DNA of 64,000 nucleotides, taken from contig CM074128.1 of the NCBI GenBank assembly GCA_037178625.1, positions 3,224,001 through 3,288,000 on the forward strand, in the 5' to 3' direction. This DNA is from Skeletonema tropicum. Its lineage: Eukaryota > Bacillariophyta > Thalassiosirophyceae > Thalassiosirales > Thalassiosiraceae. The notes below the pieces were generated by a model that worked only from the letters and a program-made list of their open reading frames with translations, was not told the origin of the DNA and made no database searches. The position numbers were made by a program, and so were the translations under genes. Positions 21,445 through 30,774 of the stretch are shown here, piece by piece (positions within the stretch are counted from its first letter, which is position 1; every line of letters starts with the position of its first letter).

Positions 21445-22503
21445 CTATTTTACTATCCACTTTTTATCAAGCACTTGATGCAAACGAAGAAATGAACCTT
21501 CGTTACTTCGGTACCATTCATCCAAAGGAATAGGCATCGGTGGCAAAGGTGGCAGGCAAACTATTGCGTCGTCGTCCCTGAGTAAATCATCATACACTTC
21601 GTTGTTGGGTTCGATTTGGTGCCGCATTGTCAAATATTCACGCAATGCTTCAGCATTTCCTTTTCCAAATTGAATGCTATCATATTCATCACTATCACCG
21701 CCACTTTCTCCTTCAATAAAGACCACAGCGTCAATACGATAGCCCCGTCTCCACAATGCTTCAAGCGATGACAAAGTCACACTGATACCACCTAGCTTTC
21801 CATCTCCCACAAAGACAACTGGAATTCGCAGTGGAGCATACAAATCTGCCTGTGTTGACCAGCCCCAATGATTAGCAGTTGTCGTTTTGTTTAGAGGCGA
21901 GGATGAAGATGGACTCAAGACCCCACCAGCAGATTCAATGATTGTAGTAATACTTGCTGACTCTAGATTGTTTGTATTGTCGATGTCCTGCAGTACTGCA
22001 CATAGCTTAGAAGCCACCTCTTCATCACTCACCGGTGCATTCTCCCATCTACTAACTAAATGTGGAGATGCTGGTGTCTTCCAAGAAAACAAAGTCCGAC
22101 ACCGTATGTCATTCATTCTTCGTCCTTTCTTTTGATCATCATTATTGAGCAATACAAATGATTCATCAGAACCGCCACACTGTAATGGTTTGATATAATT
22201 CACAAGTGACTGGGATTCACCGTGAGCAGTTGAAGCCGCAGCACGCACAAGGCCAGAGGAGATGACTGATTTGCCAACATCAGTGTTGGCACCGAAGAGG
22301 AGATGGACCCGATGGTGCGGATGGAGATGAACAGATGATGATTTCCCCCCACTGCTGCTGTTATCTGAGAAGCACCTACGAATGGAGCCTGTTCTACTGA
22401 TGACCTGCCGTGATAGGCGACATTGTCCAACCCTCATAAGAGCCATAAGTTGTCCACCTTCGAAAGTTAGTGATGTGATAGCAGTGGTGAGAGAGTGCAG
22501 CAA
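21445..22503 (-). CDS. bioD: Dethiobiotin synthetase, probably mitochondrial
   Basis: Forms the ureido ring of dethiobiotin from 7,8-diaminopelargonic acid, CO2 and ATP, the next-to-last step of biotin synthesis. The P-loop reads FGANTDVGKSVISSGL near residue 70, followed by NYIKPLQCG (substrate site), ESAGGVLSP and VVFVGDGKLGGISVT. The start at 22503 or the in-frame ATG at 22446 would work; the second gives an Arg-rich amphipathic leader (LSRQVISRTGSIRRCFS) typical of mitochondrial import. The protein has 352 residues and ends at a linker-like sequence (LDEWYRSNEGSFLRLHQVL). In plants and many fungi and algae this domain is fused to diaminopelargonate aminotransferase (BioA); none is found downstream here. 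Confidence 0.85.
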   Translation of the reverse strand: MLHSLTTAITSLTFEGGQLMALMRVGQCRLSRQVISRTGSIRRCFSDNSSSGGKSSSVHLHPHHRVHLLFGANTDVGKSVISSGLVRAAASTAHGESQSLVNYIKPLQCGGSDESFVLLNNDDQKKGRRMNDIRCRTLFSWKTPASPHLVSRWENAPVSDEEVASKLCAVLQDIDNTNNLESASITTIIESAGGVLSPSSSSPLNKTTTANHWGWSTQADLYAPLRIPVVFVGDGKLGGISVTLSSLEALWRRGYRIDAVVFIEGESGGDSDEYDSIQFGKGNAEALREYLTMRHQIEPNNEVYDDLLRDDDAIVCLPPLPPMPIPLDEWYRSNEGSFLRLHQVLDKKWIVK

Positions 22504-22680
22504 AAAGTAAAAAAGTGAAGATGGAATAGATCGAAGATACGCATCAAGATACTTATTTTTGCCCGCGGGGAGTCTCAGGCGAAATTTGCGGGAGAGGACA
22601 TCACAGGCGCCTCGCCTCCTCGCGATGGACGAAGATACATCACTCGTAGTCCGCTATTATCGTACACTGCCTAAGGAAGA

Positions 22681-23733
22681 ATGGGAAAGTCAAAGAAGAA
22701 GAGGAAGCAGCAGGCCAATGGCGAAGAGCATGACGACAGCAATCCTCTCCGTACCGCCCAGAGAAAGTTCATCACATCGCTGCCAAAACAAGCACTCTCT
22801 CACTTCTTTTCTCCTACCCACATCACTCCTGAGCAACGAGCTGAGATATGGGAAGATCAAGCCGATCTAGGCGAAAAGCTGGTTGACTCTTGTGCGTGGG
22901 CTACTCCTGATCCTCGATTACTACCGGTATTTAAGCACTTTGGACCGATAGTTGAAGTGGGTTGTGGGGCCAACGCGTATTGGGCCAAATGGATGCACAA
23001 TGAAGGAGAAGTAGATGTGGTTGCGTTTGACGTGAGCTTGACCGGAGGAGGCAGAATTTCAGGACCAAAGAAAACAAATAAAACTGATCCCAACAGCAAC
23101 ACACAAAACAAGAAGAAAGGACTGGTGATTCGCGAGGGAGGACCTGAAATGTTATCAAAAGATGATCCTGAAATCAATGGCAGATCATTGTTCCTCTGCT
23201 ATCCAGATGAAGATGTGCCTTCACAAGCTGATGAGTCCGAGGAAGAAGATAATCAACCTTTGTCAATGGCAGCAGCTTGTCTCGAGCATTACGCGGGAGA
23301 CACAATCATTCACGTAGGAGAACTTTTTTGCGACACGCTTTCAGTTGACCAAGCTCCATGGGGACGTTCATCGGCGAACGTTTTCCAGGAAAGACTTGGA
23401 TGTGAATATCACTGTATCCTAAAGATGAAGTTAGAAAATAACTGGTTGCATGTGAGAGACACTCTTTCCGTATGGAAAAGAAGTAAAACGTGTTGTATGG
23501 TGTTCCAAGGTAGTGATGACGAAGAAGATGGCGATGAGGAAGTTGAGTATAAATACATCCCACCAGAGGAAATGTTACCTGCCGACGCAGCAGCACCGTG
23601 CGTTGCCCATTTGCTTAGAAGGAAAGTAGATGATGTCAAGAGTAGAGAGCGCAACAATAAAAAGGACGAAAAAAAGCGAAAGAGGAACGACGAAGCGACA
23701 CAACACTCTCAAATTGCTGGCAACGCCTGGTAA
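22681..23733 (+). CDS. Putative SAM-dependent methyltransferase-like protein
   Basis: A 350-residue single-exon protein with a basic N-terminus (KSKKKRKQQ, possibly nuclear). Residues about 88-120 read GPIVEVGCGANAYWAKWM..VVAFDV, a Rossmann-type motif I for SAM binding. LFLCYPDED near 175, an aliphatic/His block (CLEHYAGDTIIHVGELFCDT) and YHCILKMKLENNWLHVRDTLSVWKR fit a family of uncharacterised eukaryotic methyltransferase-like proteins. The C-terminal tail is strongly charged (KKDEKKRKRNDE). No substrate can be read from the sequence. The ATG lies about 180 bases from the divergent BioD start. Confidence 0.65.
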   Translation: MGKSKKKRKQQANGEEHDDSNPLRTAQRKFITSLPKQALSHFFSPTHITPEQRAEIWEDQADLGEKLVDSCAWATPDPRLLPVFKHFGPIVEVGCGANAYWAKWMHNEGEVDVVAFDVSLTGGGRISGPKKTNKTDPNSNTQNKKKGLVIREGGPEMLSKDDPEINGRSLFLCYPDEDVPSQADESEEEDNQPLSMAAACLEHYAGDTIIHVGELFCDTLSVDQAPWGRSSANVFQERLGCEYHCILKMKLENNWLHVRDTLSVWKRSKTCCMVFQGSDDEEDGDEEVEYKYIPPEEMLPADAAAPCVAHLLRRKVDDVKSRERNNKKDEKKRKRNDEATQHSQIAGNAW

Positions 23734-23856
23734 TGATAAAAACACTCTGATTCTTTTATTTGGTTCTTATGAAATGCAATACTACGAAGGTGTTTAAAAA
23801 ACGCAGTTTTTCCACAGAGAGAAACATTCTCTGTTGTATAGATTCTTGCCGGTCAT

Positions 23857-25297
23857 TCATGCCTCGTTTCCCACATCCTCCAACATACTCTCCAAATGCT
23901 TTGCCAGATTATCCGATTCCTCGGTTGTCTTCACGCGGAAAAGAAAGCTTTCCAGCTTGCCATCTTTGCTAGGAGCATTAAGCTGCACAAATTTTTCTCC
24001 AGGACGAGTGACCTTACACTGCTTCGGAATCAGGCGTATGTTGAGAATAAGCGAATTCGAACCCCTTTGCCTCTGAACCACACGCCCCAAAGAATTGTTT
24101 TCATTCTTCTCTTTGTCTCCAAAAGACCTAAGTTTTAGTACACGTACATTACCTACACCAGCCTCTTTGCGAACCAGTTTGGCATGTGGATCCCTCTTTT
24201 TCGTCTTTATCTGCCTCTTTCGACTCAGATTTAATAACTTCTGCTTTGTTCTCATCTTGTTTTACATCGCCAAATCTTCCCGACGATGAAGGCACTGATG
24301 GAACATCTCCCTTTTCCATGTCGGTACCGTCTGCATCTTTCACATCTGGTACCATTTTGTAAAGCTTGGCAAGGACTTGACATAAACACTCTTCATTCTC
24401 TTCGCCATTGTTCACGTCCACAGTTGTTGTGTTTGGGAATAGAGACGTTTGGGCAGCCGTATTAGATGCTGTTGTTTTGTCTCCATTCGCCTGTTTATCG
24501 GGAGAAGATTCGTCTCCTGACTTGTTCTCTTCTTTTCCTCCTTTGTCGTCGTCGCCATCAGGGGATGTTGCTGTGCTAGTCACGGCCGATCCAAACCCAG
24601 AAGATGTTGCAGTGGACACAGCACCAAAGCCAGTTTTGGCAGCCCCAAAACCAGAAGATACAGAACCGAAGCCACCACCAAATACACTGGACTTTGCTTC
24701 GGTTGTGGTGGATGATTTTTTATCTTCGGCCTCTTTTTTGGCCCCAAATCCATCACCATTAGCTGCAAAACTAGCAGATCCAAATCCTGTCGCGGACGAT
24801 GACGACGCAGTAACCGCCCCAAATCCCTGAGAGACAGCACCAAATCCCTTTCCGAACCCCCCCTTTTTGGCAGCTGTCGATGATGTTGTATTTCCAAAGG
24901 AAAGTGCAGTGGTGGGGGTTGTGGATGCCGCAGTGAGCTTAACAGATGCAAACGCCCCGCCACCGCTACTAGCCGCTCCGCCACCGCCCCATTTACTACT
25001 GGCCTTGACAATTTTTCTCTTTTTTATTACTTCCTCTGGTGCACGCTTGAAAGGATCACTGCGCTTCCCTCCCTCGTCGTTTAGTTCATCGTCATCGTCC
25101 GAGCATCCGTCTCCCTCAGGGTGATCGTCTTTGTTGATTTGAACATCTGGTCTACGCTTTTTGCGCATATTATCAGAAGCAGTTGAAGCCGATGGAGCCA
25201 CGACGGAGGATGAAGCGTTGCTTTCTGCTGCTGCGTTGGTCTCATCCTTTCCGTCGTCCTTTGAGGATGTGGAGGGCACGTCGGTTTCGGAAGTCAT
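23857..25297 (-). CDS. NUP50: Nup50/Nup2-like nucleoporin with FG repeats and Ran-binding domain (one frameshift)
   Basis: Nuclear-pore basket protein that helps dissociate importin-cargo complexes. The N-terminal third is charged and includes DPFKRAPEEVIKKRKIVKASSK, resembling the Nup50 importin-alpha-binding region. The middle has many GFG, FGAV and FGS repeats. The C-terminal part has LYKMVPD, HAKLVRKEAGVGNVRVLKLR, LNIRLIPKQCKV and ESFLFRVKTTEESDNLAKHL, a RanBP1-type domain, with an acidic insert between its first strands. The domain is split by one extra base in the C run at 24192-24194; corrected, the protein has about 479 residues. It diverges from the right-arm gene, and only about 80 bases separate its start from the duplication boundary. 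Confidence 0.82.
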
Positions 25298-25492
25298 CTT
25301 GTTATCTTCTCTTTTGATGAGTAATGTTCATGTTGTTTGGGTGTTAGTGTTTTGTGTTTTTCTGGTTGCGACTTAGTTTGATATTTGGCGGGATGGGAGG
25401 CGACATATTTAGCGAGAGACTTTCTCGAACAACTTCGTCACCGACCTCACCTTTTCTTTCAATCATCCAATCGAAAGGAAGAGGCTTTTTAG

Positions 25493-26880
25493 ATGAAGAC
25501 TCTCATCAGAATCGCCCTTCTCCTGGGGTCGCTTGGATTAACGTCAGGTGCAACATATGCAACACCACGTGGCATTGAATTTGCCCCGGTAGATGGTTGC
25601 ACGTATGGATTACAGCAGGTATGAAGTAGAACTGAAAGCATCTTTTCGTGACATTTCCCTTTCTTTTCCTCACTTAACTTTCCTCTCTCTGAATTCAGGC
25701 GGAATGTCCCGCTCGAATGGAATGCTTCAGAGACGCAAACATGCCAAAAGGTGGGCGATGCGATTGTAACCCACTCTGGTTCAAGATTCCTGCGCCCTTA
25801 CCATTCGACGACAGCGAATGGGACGATGGATTCACGACTAGTGATTGCAAGAACCACCACATGGCACGATTCATTGCTGGATTGTTTCATCTTTCAGCAT
25901 TTTTAATGACTGCAGCATTTATTTACACAGATGTTGTTGTGTTGAAAGAACTGAAGAGATCAAAGGCTCTCAAATTCAACGCCACGGCTTACAGTCTCGT
26001 GTTTATGCTGATTTCAGCATCGAGCATAGTCTGCATTGACTTGATGTACATGCTGAACACTTGGGATGCGGATAAGAATGAGTTTTGGTACCATAACAGG
26101 AGGATTCTCTTTGTATACGTTTTGATGCCCTTTTACGTTATCATTGATTTCGAGATTGGTGTGACTTGGATCGATCTTTACGATAGAACAAACAAAATGA
26201 GCAAGAGCTCCTCTTACATCATCAAGGCACTCAGATGGATCTTGCGATCCATCGCCTTTATCCTTTCATTCGGGTTTCTTCTTATCGTTATGACCGGAGG
26301 AATGTAGAGTTTACTTGTCTCGGCTATCGCTCCCTCTGTGGTAAGAAGACTTCGAGAGGCTTCTCTTCTCTCTACAACATTTTCCCTACTTGCACACATA
26401 GCTCGTTCTCAAACAACCTCTTTCCTTTCTCTAACAAAAACACAGATTGGATTCTTCTTCGTGGCAATTGCTGGATATTTGATCACAAAGACCTTGTGCC
26501 CCAACAAGAAAGATACGGCGAATCCAAATTGGAAGGTAGCCTCAGCTATTAGTCGAGGTGTGAAGCACACAATGGGTGCAAAGCTCCTGGAGATTATCTC
26601 CTTGCTGGGAATGGGTGTAACCGGAAAGCACCCCGTTCTTGGCTACAGCTATGGCTTTTTCAACATCCTCTTTTTTTGGTTCTTCACTTTTAGGATGTGG
26701 GGGTGGCTTCATTACATCATCTACGGAACCAGGAAACATCTGAAGAAGTATGCCTCTGAGAACGCAAGCGCGTACTTCGGCTTCTCCACGATTGGTCTGA
26801 ATAAGACAAGTACACGCTTGAGCAGCGCAGTTTCTTCCAGGATGAGCTCTCGATCATCAGCGGTTTCAACAACAGAATAG
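25493..26880 (+). pseudogene. Seven-membrane-segment protein, copy B with premature stop
   Basis: Inverted duplicate of the gene at 18747-20136 with the same three exons: 25493-25618, 25699 onward and 26446-26880. Splice sites are kept. A TAG at 26305-26307 replaces the TTG codon of copy A (GGA ATG TAG against GGA ATA TTG), ending the product after about 244 residues, within the fourth or fifth membrane segment. The second intron also has a 9-base insertion near its donor. The third exon stays open to the same stop codon, so the loss looks recent. A truncated product is possible but would lack the C-terminal segments and tail. Confidence 0.82.
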
Positions 26881-26938
26881 GGTTGAATGCCTAAACTTGT
26901 ACAAAAGATCTAATTATTACTTTGGCTAGGTATTAACA
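26803..26938. repeat. Long target-site duplication, left copy
   Basis: About 136 bases, from AAGACAAGTACACGC to GGTATTAACA, recur at 27655-27797 on the other side of the LINE fragment. Copy A of the gene has this sequence only once, which shows that the duplication arose at the insertion. The copies differ at one base (CAGTTTC against CAGTGTC) and by a four-base insertion near the right end. Confidence 0.82.
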
Positions 26939-27654
26939 GTCGGCTCATGTCGATGGATGATACTGACACGCAGGCGATTCGGAGTAATCTGACCAAGGCC
27001 CGAAAGGCGTGGAAAATGATATCTCGTCTCCTGCGTAGCGAGAACATGAAACCCAGGGTTTGCGGTATGCGGTATGTTTTTTAAGGCAGTCGTGCAGGCA
27101 GTGCTTTTGTATGGGAGTGAGACTTGGGTATTGACGGATTCGGCGTTGCGGTGTCTGGAAGGCTTCTATTATCGAGCTGCTTGCCGCATGGCACGCAAGA
27201 ATCGACCTAAGAAGAACGAACGGACTGGAGAGTGGAGGTATCCGGATAAGAAGGAGTTATTTGAGGAGGTTGGGCTGTATACTTTGACGGAGTACATCGA
27301 AAAGCGGAGAAAGACTATTGGGGCATACATCAGGGACCGCTCGATTCTGGATCTTTGTAGGGATGGTGAGAGACAACGTGGTACCAGCAAACACCGATGG
27401 TGGTGGAGGCGGACCCGGAGAGGGAAGAGGATGCCTCTTCTATTGTATCTGGAGCCGCGTCTGAGGTGGAATCGCTGTTGTCTGTCGAGGATAGTGTATA
27501 AAGGGGTTGCTAGCTGGATCTTCAAGTGTGGGGTTTAGTATAGTCTTTTATTTCTATAACAGCAAGCGCCTAGGGGTTGCACGAGCACTGCCCGCGGACT
27601 TGTTAGTCCATTCGTTGGGAAAGACGTGTAATGTCCGAAGGCCAAGTTACACAC
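26939..27654 (+). mobile_element. 5'-truncated LINE (non-LTR retrotransposon) fragment
   Basis: A 716-bp insertion between the two copies of the target duplication. It encodes the end of a LINE ORF2 reverse transcriptase: KARKAWKMISRLLRSE, then AVLLYGSETWVLTDSALRCLEGFYYRAACR, the typical region just after the polymerase core. Only the 3' part is present, as expected for aborted target-primed reverse transcription. No poly-A is seen at the 3' end. It lies just after copy B's stop codon, in its 3' untranslated region. Confidence 0.82.
26948..27538 (+). pseudogene. Reverse transcriptase C-terminal remnant
   Basis: Coding remnant of the LINE. The frame from MSMDDTDTQAIRSNLTK to PRVCG breaks at a 7-base tandem repeat (GCGGTAT twice, about 27062-27075) and resumes as MFFKAVVQAVLLYGSETW, ending at 27538. 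The catalytic YADD region is missing through 5' truncation, so it cannot code for an active enzyme. Confidence 0.75.
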
Positions 27655-27797
27655 AAGACAAGTACACGCTTGAGCAGCGCAGTGTCTTCCAGGATGAGCT
27701 CTCGATCATCAGCGGTTTCAACAACAGAATAGGGTTGAATGCCTAAACTTGTACAAAAGATCTAATTATTACTTTGGCTAGGTACTTATTAACATTA
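27655..27797. repeat. Long target-site duplication, right copy
   Basis: Second copy of the 136-base sequence at 26803-26938, followed by the rest of the duplicated arm. Together they bracket the LINE fragment. Confidence 0.8.
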
Positions 27798-27974
27798 AGA
27801 TGAATTTTAAAGACGTACGAACTTCTCTCCTCTCCAGCACATACATTTTTAGGGCACTGAATAAGACTTTAGCTTTGAGAAACTTTATGCGTGTATCTTG
27901 TTGAAAGCCTCGCCCTCCTTTTAGCTTTCAGACATCTCTTTTATCTATGGTTGTCGCATTGCCTTGTCTGATTA

Positions 27975-28325
27975 GCGTGTCCCAGATGTGGCTAGGATTC
28001 CTACTTTCCCACGTAGGATTCCCACCTCTGAATTCTACGTGGGAAAGTAGGAATCCTAGCCGTCAAAACTTGCTTCTGTGTCCCAGCACCAAATTTCCAA
28101 CCCCAAATTCCCACTTTTCGAGGGCCTGCGCGATACTCCCCGTACAAAATAAAATAATGCGTGGGATTCTGAGGTGGGAAAGTGGAAAAGCAGAATCCTA
28201 CGTCGACGTGGGATTCTGGGGTGGACGTAAGATTTTGATTTTCAGAATCAAAATTTGACGTGGGATTCTGGGATCTGGGATGGGAAAGTGGGAATTTGGC
28301 GTGGGAAAGTGGATCTGGGACACGC
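27975..28325. mobile_element. TA-flanked inverted-repeat element 2 (351 bp, hairpin-rich)
   Basis: Terminal inverted repeats GCGTGTCCCAGAT at both ends, each bordered by TA (27973-27974 and 28326-28327). Near the left end a perfect 27-base inverted repeat (27990-28016 with 28035-28061, arms beginning GGCTAGGATTCCTAC) encloses an 18-base loop. The rest contains many variants of GTGGGAAAGT and GTGGGATTCTG. No coding sequence. It lies just past the end of the right arm of the duplication. Confidence 0.8.
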
Positions 28326-28327
28326 TA

Positions 28328-29329
28328 AAAGTATTGACGGCGCGCGCGGCGTGTTGGTAGGTGCTGATTGCTGATCATCCTGTTCGGACCGGCATTAAGG
28401 TGTGACATTCCAGTTTGCCGACGAGACGGTAACGGTACTCAGCTTTTTCAATAGGTAAAATTTTGGCGGGAACCATCGTCGCAGCATTCACCCTTGCCGT
28501 GAGCCATGACGTGAATCCTCGCGTGGATCACCTCTCAACATCATCAACCTCTAGCTAGGTAGGTACTGTTCCATTGATTTGAATTTGCAAGCACCCGCTA
28601 AACTTTTTTTCTTGTGGGAGTTTCGATTCCATTATTTTTTTATCACACACGTCAGTTCCTCCTCTGTGTGATAAACTAGCCGCCGTTTTTGTTTATGTGG
28701 GTAGCAAAAGTGCTAAGCGTCGCACAATTAAGCAACCTCCTCCAACTTGAAGTTTTTGAAGTCGAGTGTGGCTTCCGATAAAATCCAGTACTGTTTCATT
28801 TTATACTAGTTCCTTTGTACATACGGTACTCACTTGCCATCAACCATAAAAATGGACCCGACCATGATGAAAAATGGCTTCCTACGACCCTCAATAACAC
28901 AGTAACTAGAAGGTTTTTGACCTTGCTTGCAGTGATAGTCTTCATCCCTTGGCCATTAGGATCTTATTGATACCTTACTTGCCACCACCAGCCTTATATT
29001 GAAAAAAAACTTGCAAGCTGAACTCAATAGTACAGTATCCCTATCAACAACTCACAACACACAACAACCCCGCCTCCAACGCCAAGTACATAGCATAGAT
29101 GCTCATCGACCCTCGTCGAAAGTAGGTATTGTATCACTATTCTCCATTCTTTTAACGAAGAGTGGGCATTGTAATCAAAAGAATAGCAGCGTTATTCTTC
29201 TAACAAAGCTTGGTTAGAGGAGATAGGTTCAAAAATTCAGATTCGCGTTTCATCATCCATCGACGATCGACGATACCTTGCAGAGCACTGCCGCCCGCTG
29301 AGCCGAAGAAAGAATAAATAGTAGCAACC
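28328..29329. other. One-kilobase stretch without a gene
   Basis: No conserved coding sequence is visible. A short inverted repeat (TATCACACA..GTGTGATAA) lies near 28640-28673. The last few hundred bases presumably form the promoter of the acyltransferase at 29330. Confidence 0.45.
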
Positions 29330-30466
29330 ATGCCGACGAACTACTATAAACTGAATCTAGCGTCTCTTCCGGACAACTTATACAACAAGGAAACAGATTT
29401 CAAGGAATGGTTGGCATTGACAACGACTAGCAAGGGTAGCTTTCCTCCAGGTTCACTGAACAGAATTATGCGGTTGGATGCAGCGGTTGAAATGGAACGC
29501 ACTATTGGACTCCCACTGTGGATGGTTGGAAATGTCCTTCCCTTCGCGCTGCCACTTCTCTTTCTGGCAACAATCTTCACGAGCACGGGACTTGTGTTAC
29601 TCAAAGCGCTTCTCCTCTACGTCGGGATTTTATCATCTCTACAAAAATTTATCTTTGTCCCCATGTTTATGAAGCGGTATAAGAGAAAGCAGCTATCAAG
29701 TACTGATATTAGAGAAAATCAATACGTGCATACGGAGAGGAACAATCAGAAGTATAACTCGCTACAAATCATCTGGCCTGAGTCTGTCAACAGGCCCGCC
29801 TTGGATGATACGCCTGTTATTTTCACATCCGTACCGCATGGAGCAGCTCCTCTTGGAATCACGTGTTACCCAGTTTGGTCAAAATTATTCAACGACAAGC
29901 TATGCCATTGGACGTGTGCACCTGTCGTACTCAAATTGCCCCTAGTTTCGAGAGTAATGAAGCACATGGGATACATTCCTGCGAAAGCCAAACACATTGT
30001 CGATACGCTCACCAAAAAAGAAGAGAATGTTGGCGTTGTGCTAGATGGTATTGCAGGAATGTTTAAGAGTGACAGAGATACGGAAATTGCCAGTATAAAA
30101 CAACGCAAGGGGATTATCAAGATTGCTCTTAGAGCAGGAGTGCCCATTGTTCCAACTTACGGCTTCGGTCACACCTCACTTTGGAAAATCGTTGTGGACC
30201 CATTTGGAATATTGGAATCATTAAGTTTGAAGCTTGATATCTCGCTGACACCATTCTTTGGTAGATGGGGTTGGTTTTTGGGACCAGCACAGCGTGTGCC
30301 TGTATGTGTTTGCCTCGGTGAGCCAATCAAATGTCCCAAAATCGACGAGCCAACGCAAGATGACATAGACAAGTACCATTCTCAGCTTCTGAAGAGTTAC
30401 GCAGATTTATTCGAGAATCACAAAGCATCATACGGCTGGGCCAACAAGAAGTTGCTTTTCGTATAA
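29330..30466 (+). CDS. DGAT2-family acyltransferase
   Basis: Membrane enzyme that transfers acyl groups from acyl-CoA, most often making triacylglycerol at the ER. The 378-residue single-exon protein has a hydrophobic region at about 60-120 (VLPFALPLLFLATIF, LLKALLLYVGILSSL). Then come IFTSVPHGAAPLG near 168 (the family has YHPHG), LDGIAGMF, RKGIIKIALRAGVPIVPTYGFGHT near 260-285, and GEPIKCP near 335. The first His of HPHG is replaced by Val, leaving VPHG; the PHG core is kept. Diatoms have several DGAT2 paralogues, some with wax or other acyl acceptors, so the substrate is open. Confidence 0.85.
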   Translation: MPTNYYKLNLASLPDNLYNKETDFKEWLALTTTSKGSFPPGSLNRIMRLDAAVEMERTIGLPLWMVGNVLPFALPLLFLATIFTSTGLVLLKALLLYVGILSSLQKFIFVPMFMKRYKRKQLSSTDIRENQYVHTERNNQKYNSLQIIWPESVNRPALDDTPVIFTSVPHGAAPLGITCYPVWSKLFNDKLCHWTCAPVVLKLPLVSRVMKHMGYIPAKAKHIVDTLTKKEENVGVVLDGIAGMFKSDRDTEIASIKQRKGIIKIALRAGVPIVPTYGFGHTSLWKIVVDPFGILESLSLKLDISLTPFFGRWGWFLGPAQRVPVCVCLGEPIKCPKIDEPTQDDIDKYHSQLLKSYADLFENHKASYGWANKKLLFV

Positions 30467-30774
30467 AAATGTTAAATTATTGAATAACATGTTGAATCAC
30501 AGGAGTAAGAGTATGTTATCTTCGTCCCTCCATTTTAATGCATGCAATACTTGGGAGTAAGAGTCGTGCTTTGTCCCCCTAGATATTGGTATGATTCTAC
30601 TTACTTACGTAGATGGCTAGCTAGAAGTAGCTGGATTCATACTCCTTCCAGCTCAGAGCTTGCTGTCATTATTTTTGTAGGAGTAGGAGTATTATGATGT
30701 ATCAAGTGCACATCACCCATAGTATGGTACGGAAGCCTCTGTAGATAATTAAGATTGAAGAGACACCTTAACTG
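30467..30774. other. Intergenic region, nothing recognised
   Basis: About 310 bases containing the 3' end of the acyltransferase gene and the promoter of the next gene. GGAGTAAGAG-like motifs recur, but no defined element is seen. Confidence 0.4.

Larger units (their letters stand above)
25378..27957 (+). repeat. Right arm of the inverted duplication, with a LINE insertion
   Basis: Reverse complement of 18523-20252. It is longer because a LINE fragment plus its target duplication adds about 850 bases after the gene. It begins at GGCGGGATGGGAGGCGAC and ends near ATGGTTGTCGCAT. The left arm's promoter is also duplicated, so copy B was placed with its own upstream region. Confidence 0.9.

Noticed and set aside
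24408..25376. Plus-strand open frames rich in Pro and Ser
   Set aside because: They mirror the Gly/Ser/Ala-rich FG-repeat codons of the Nup50-like gene on the other strand.
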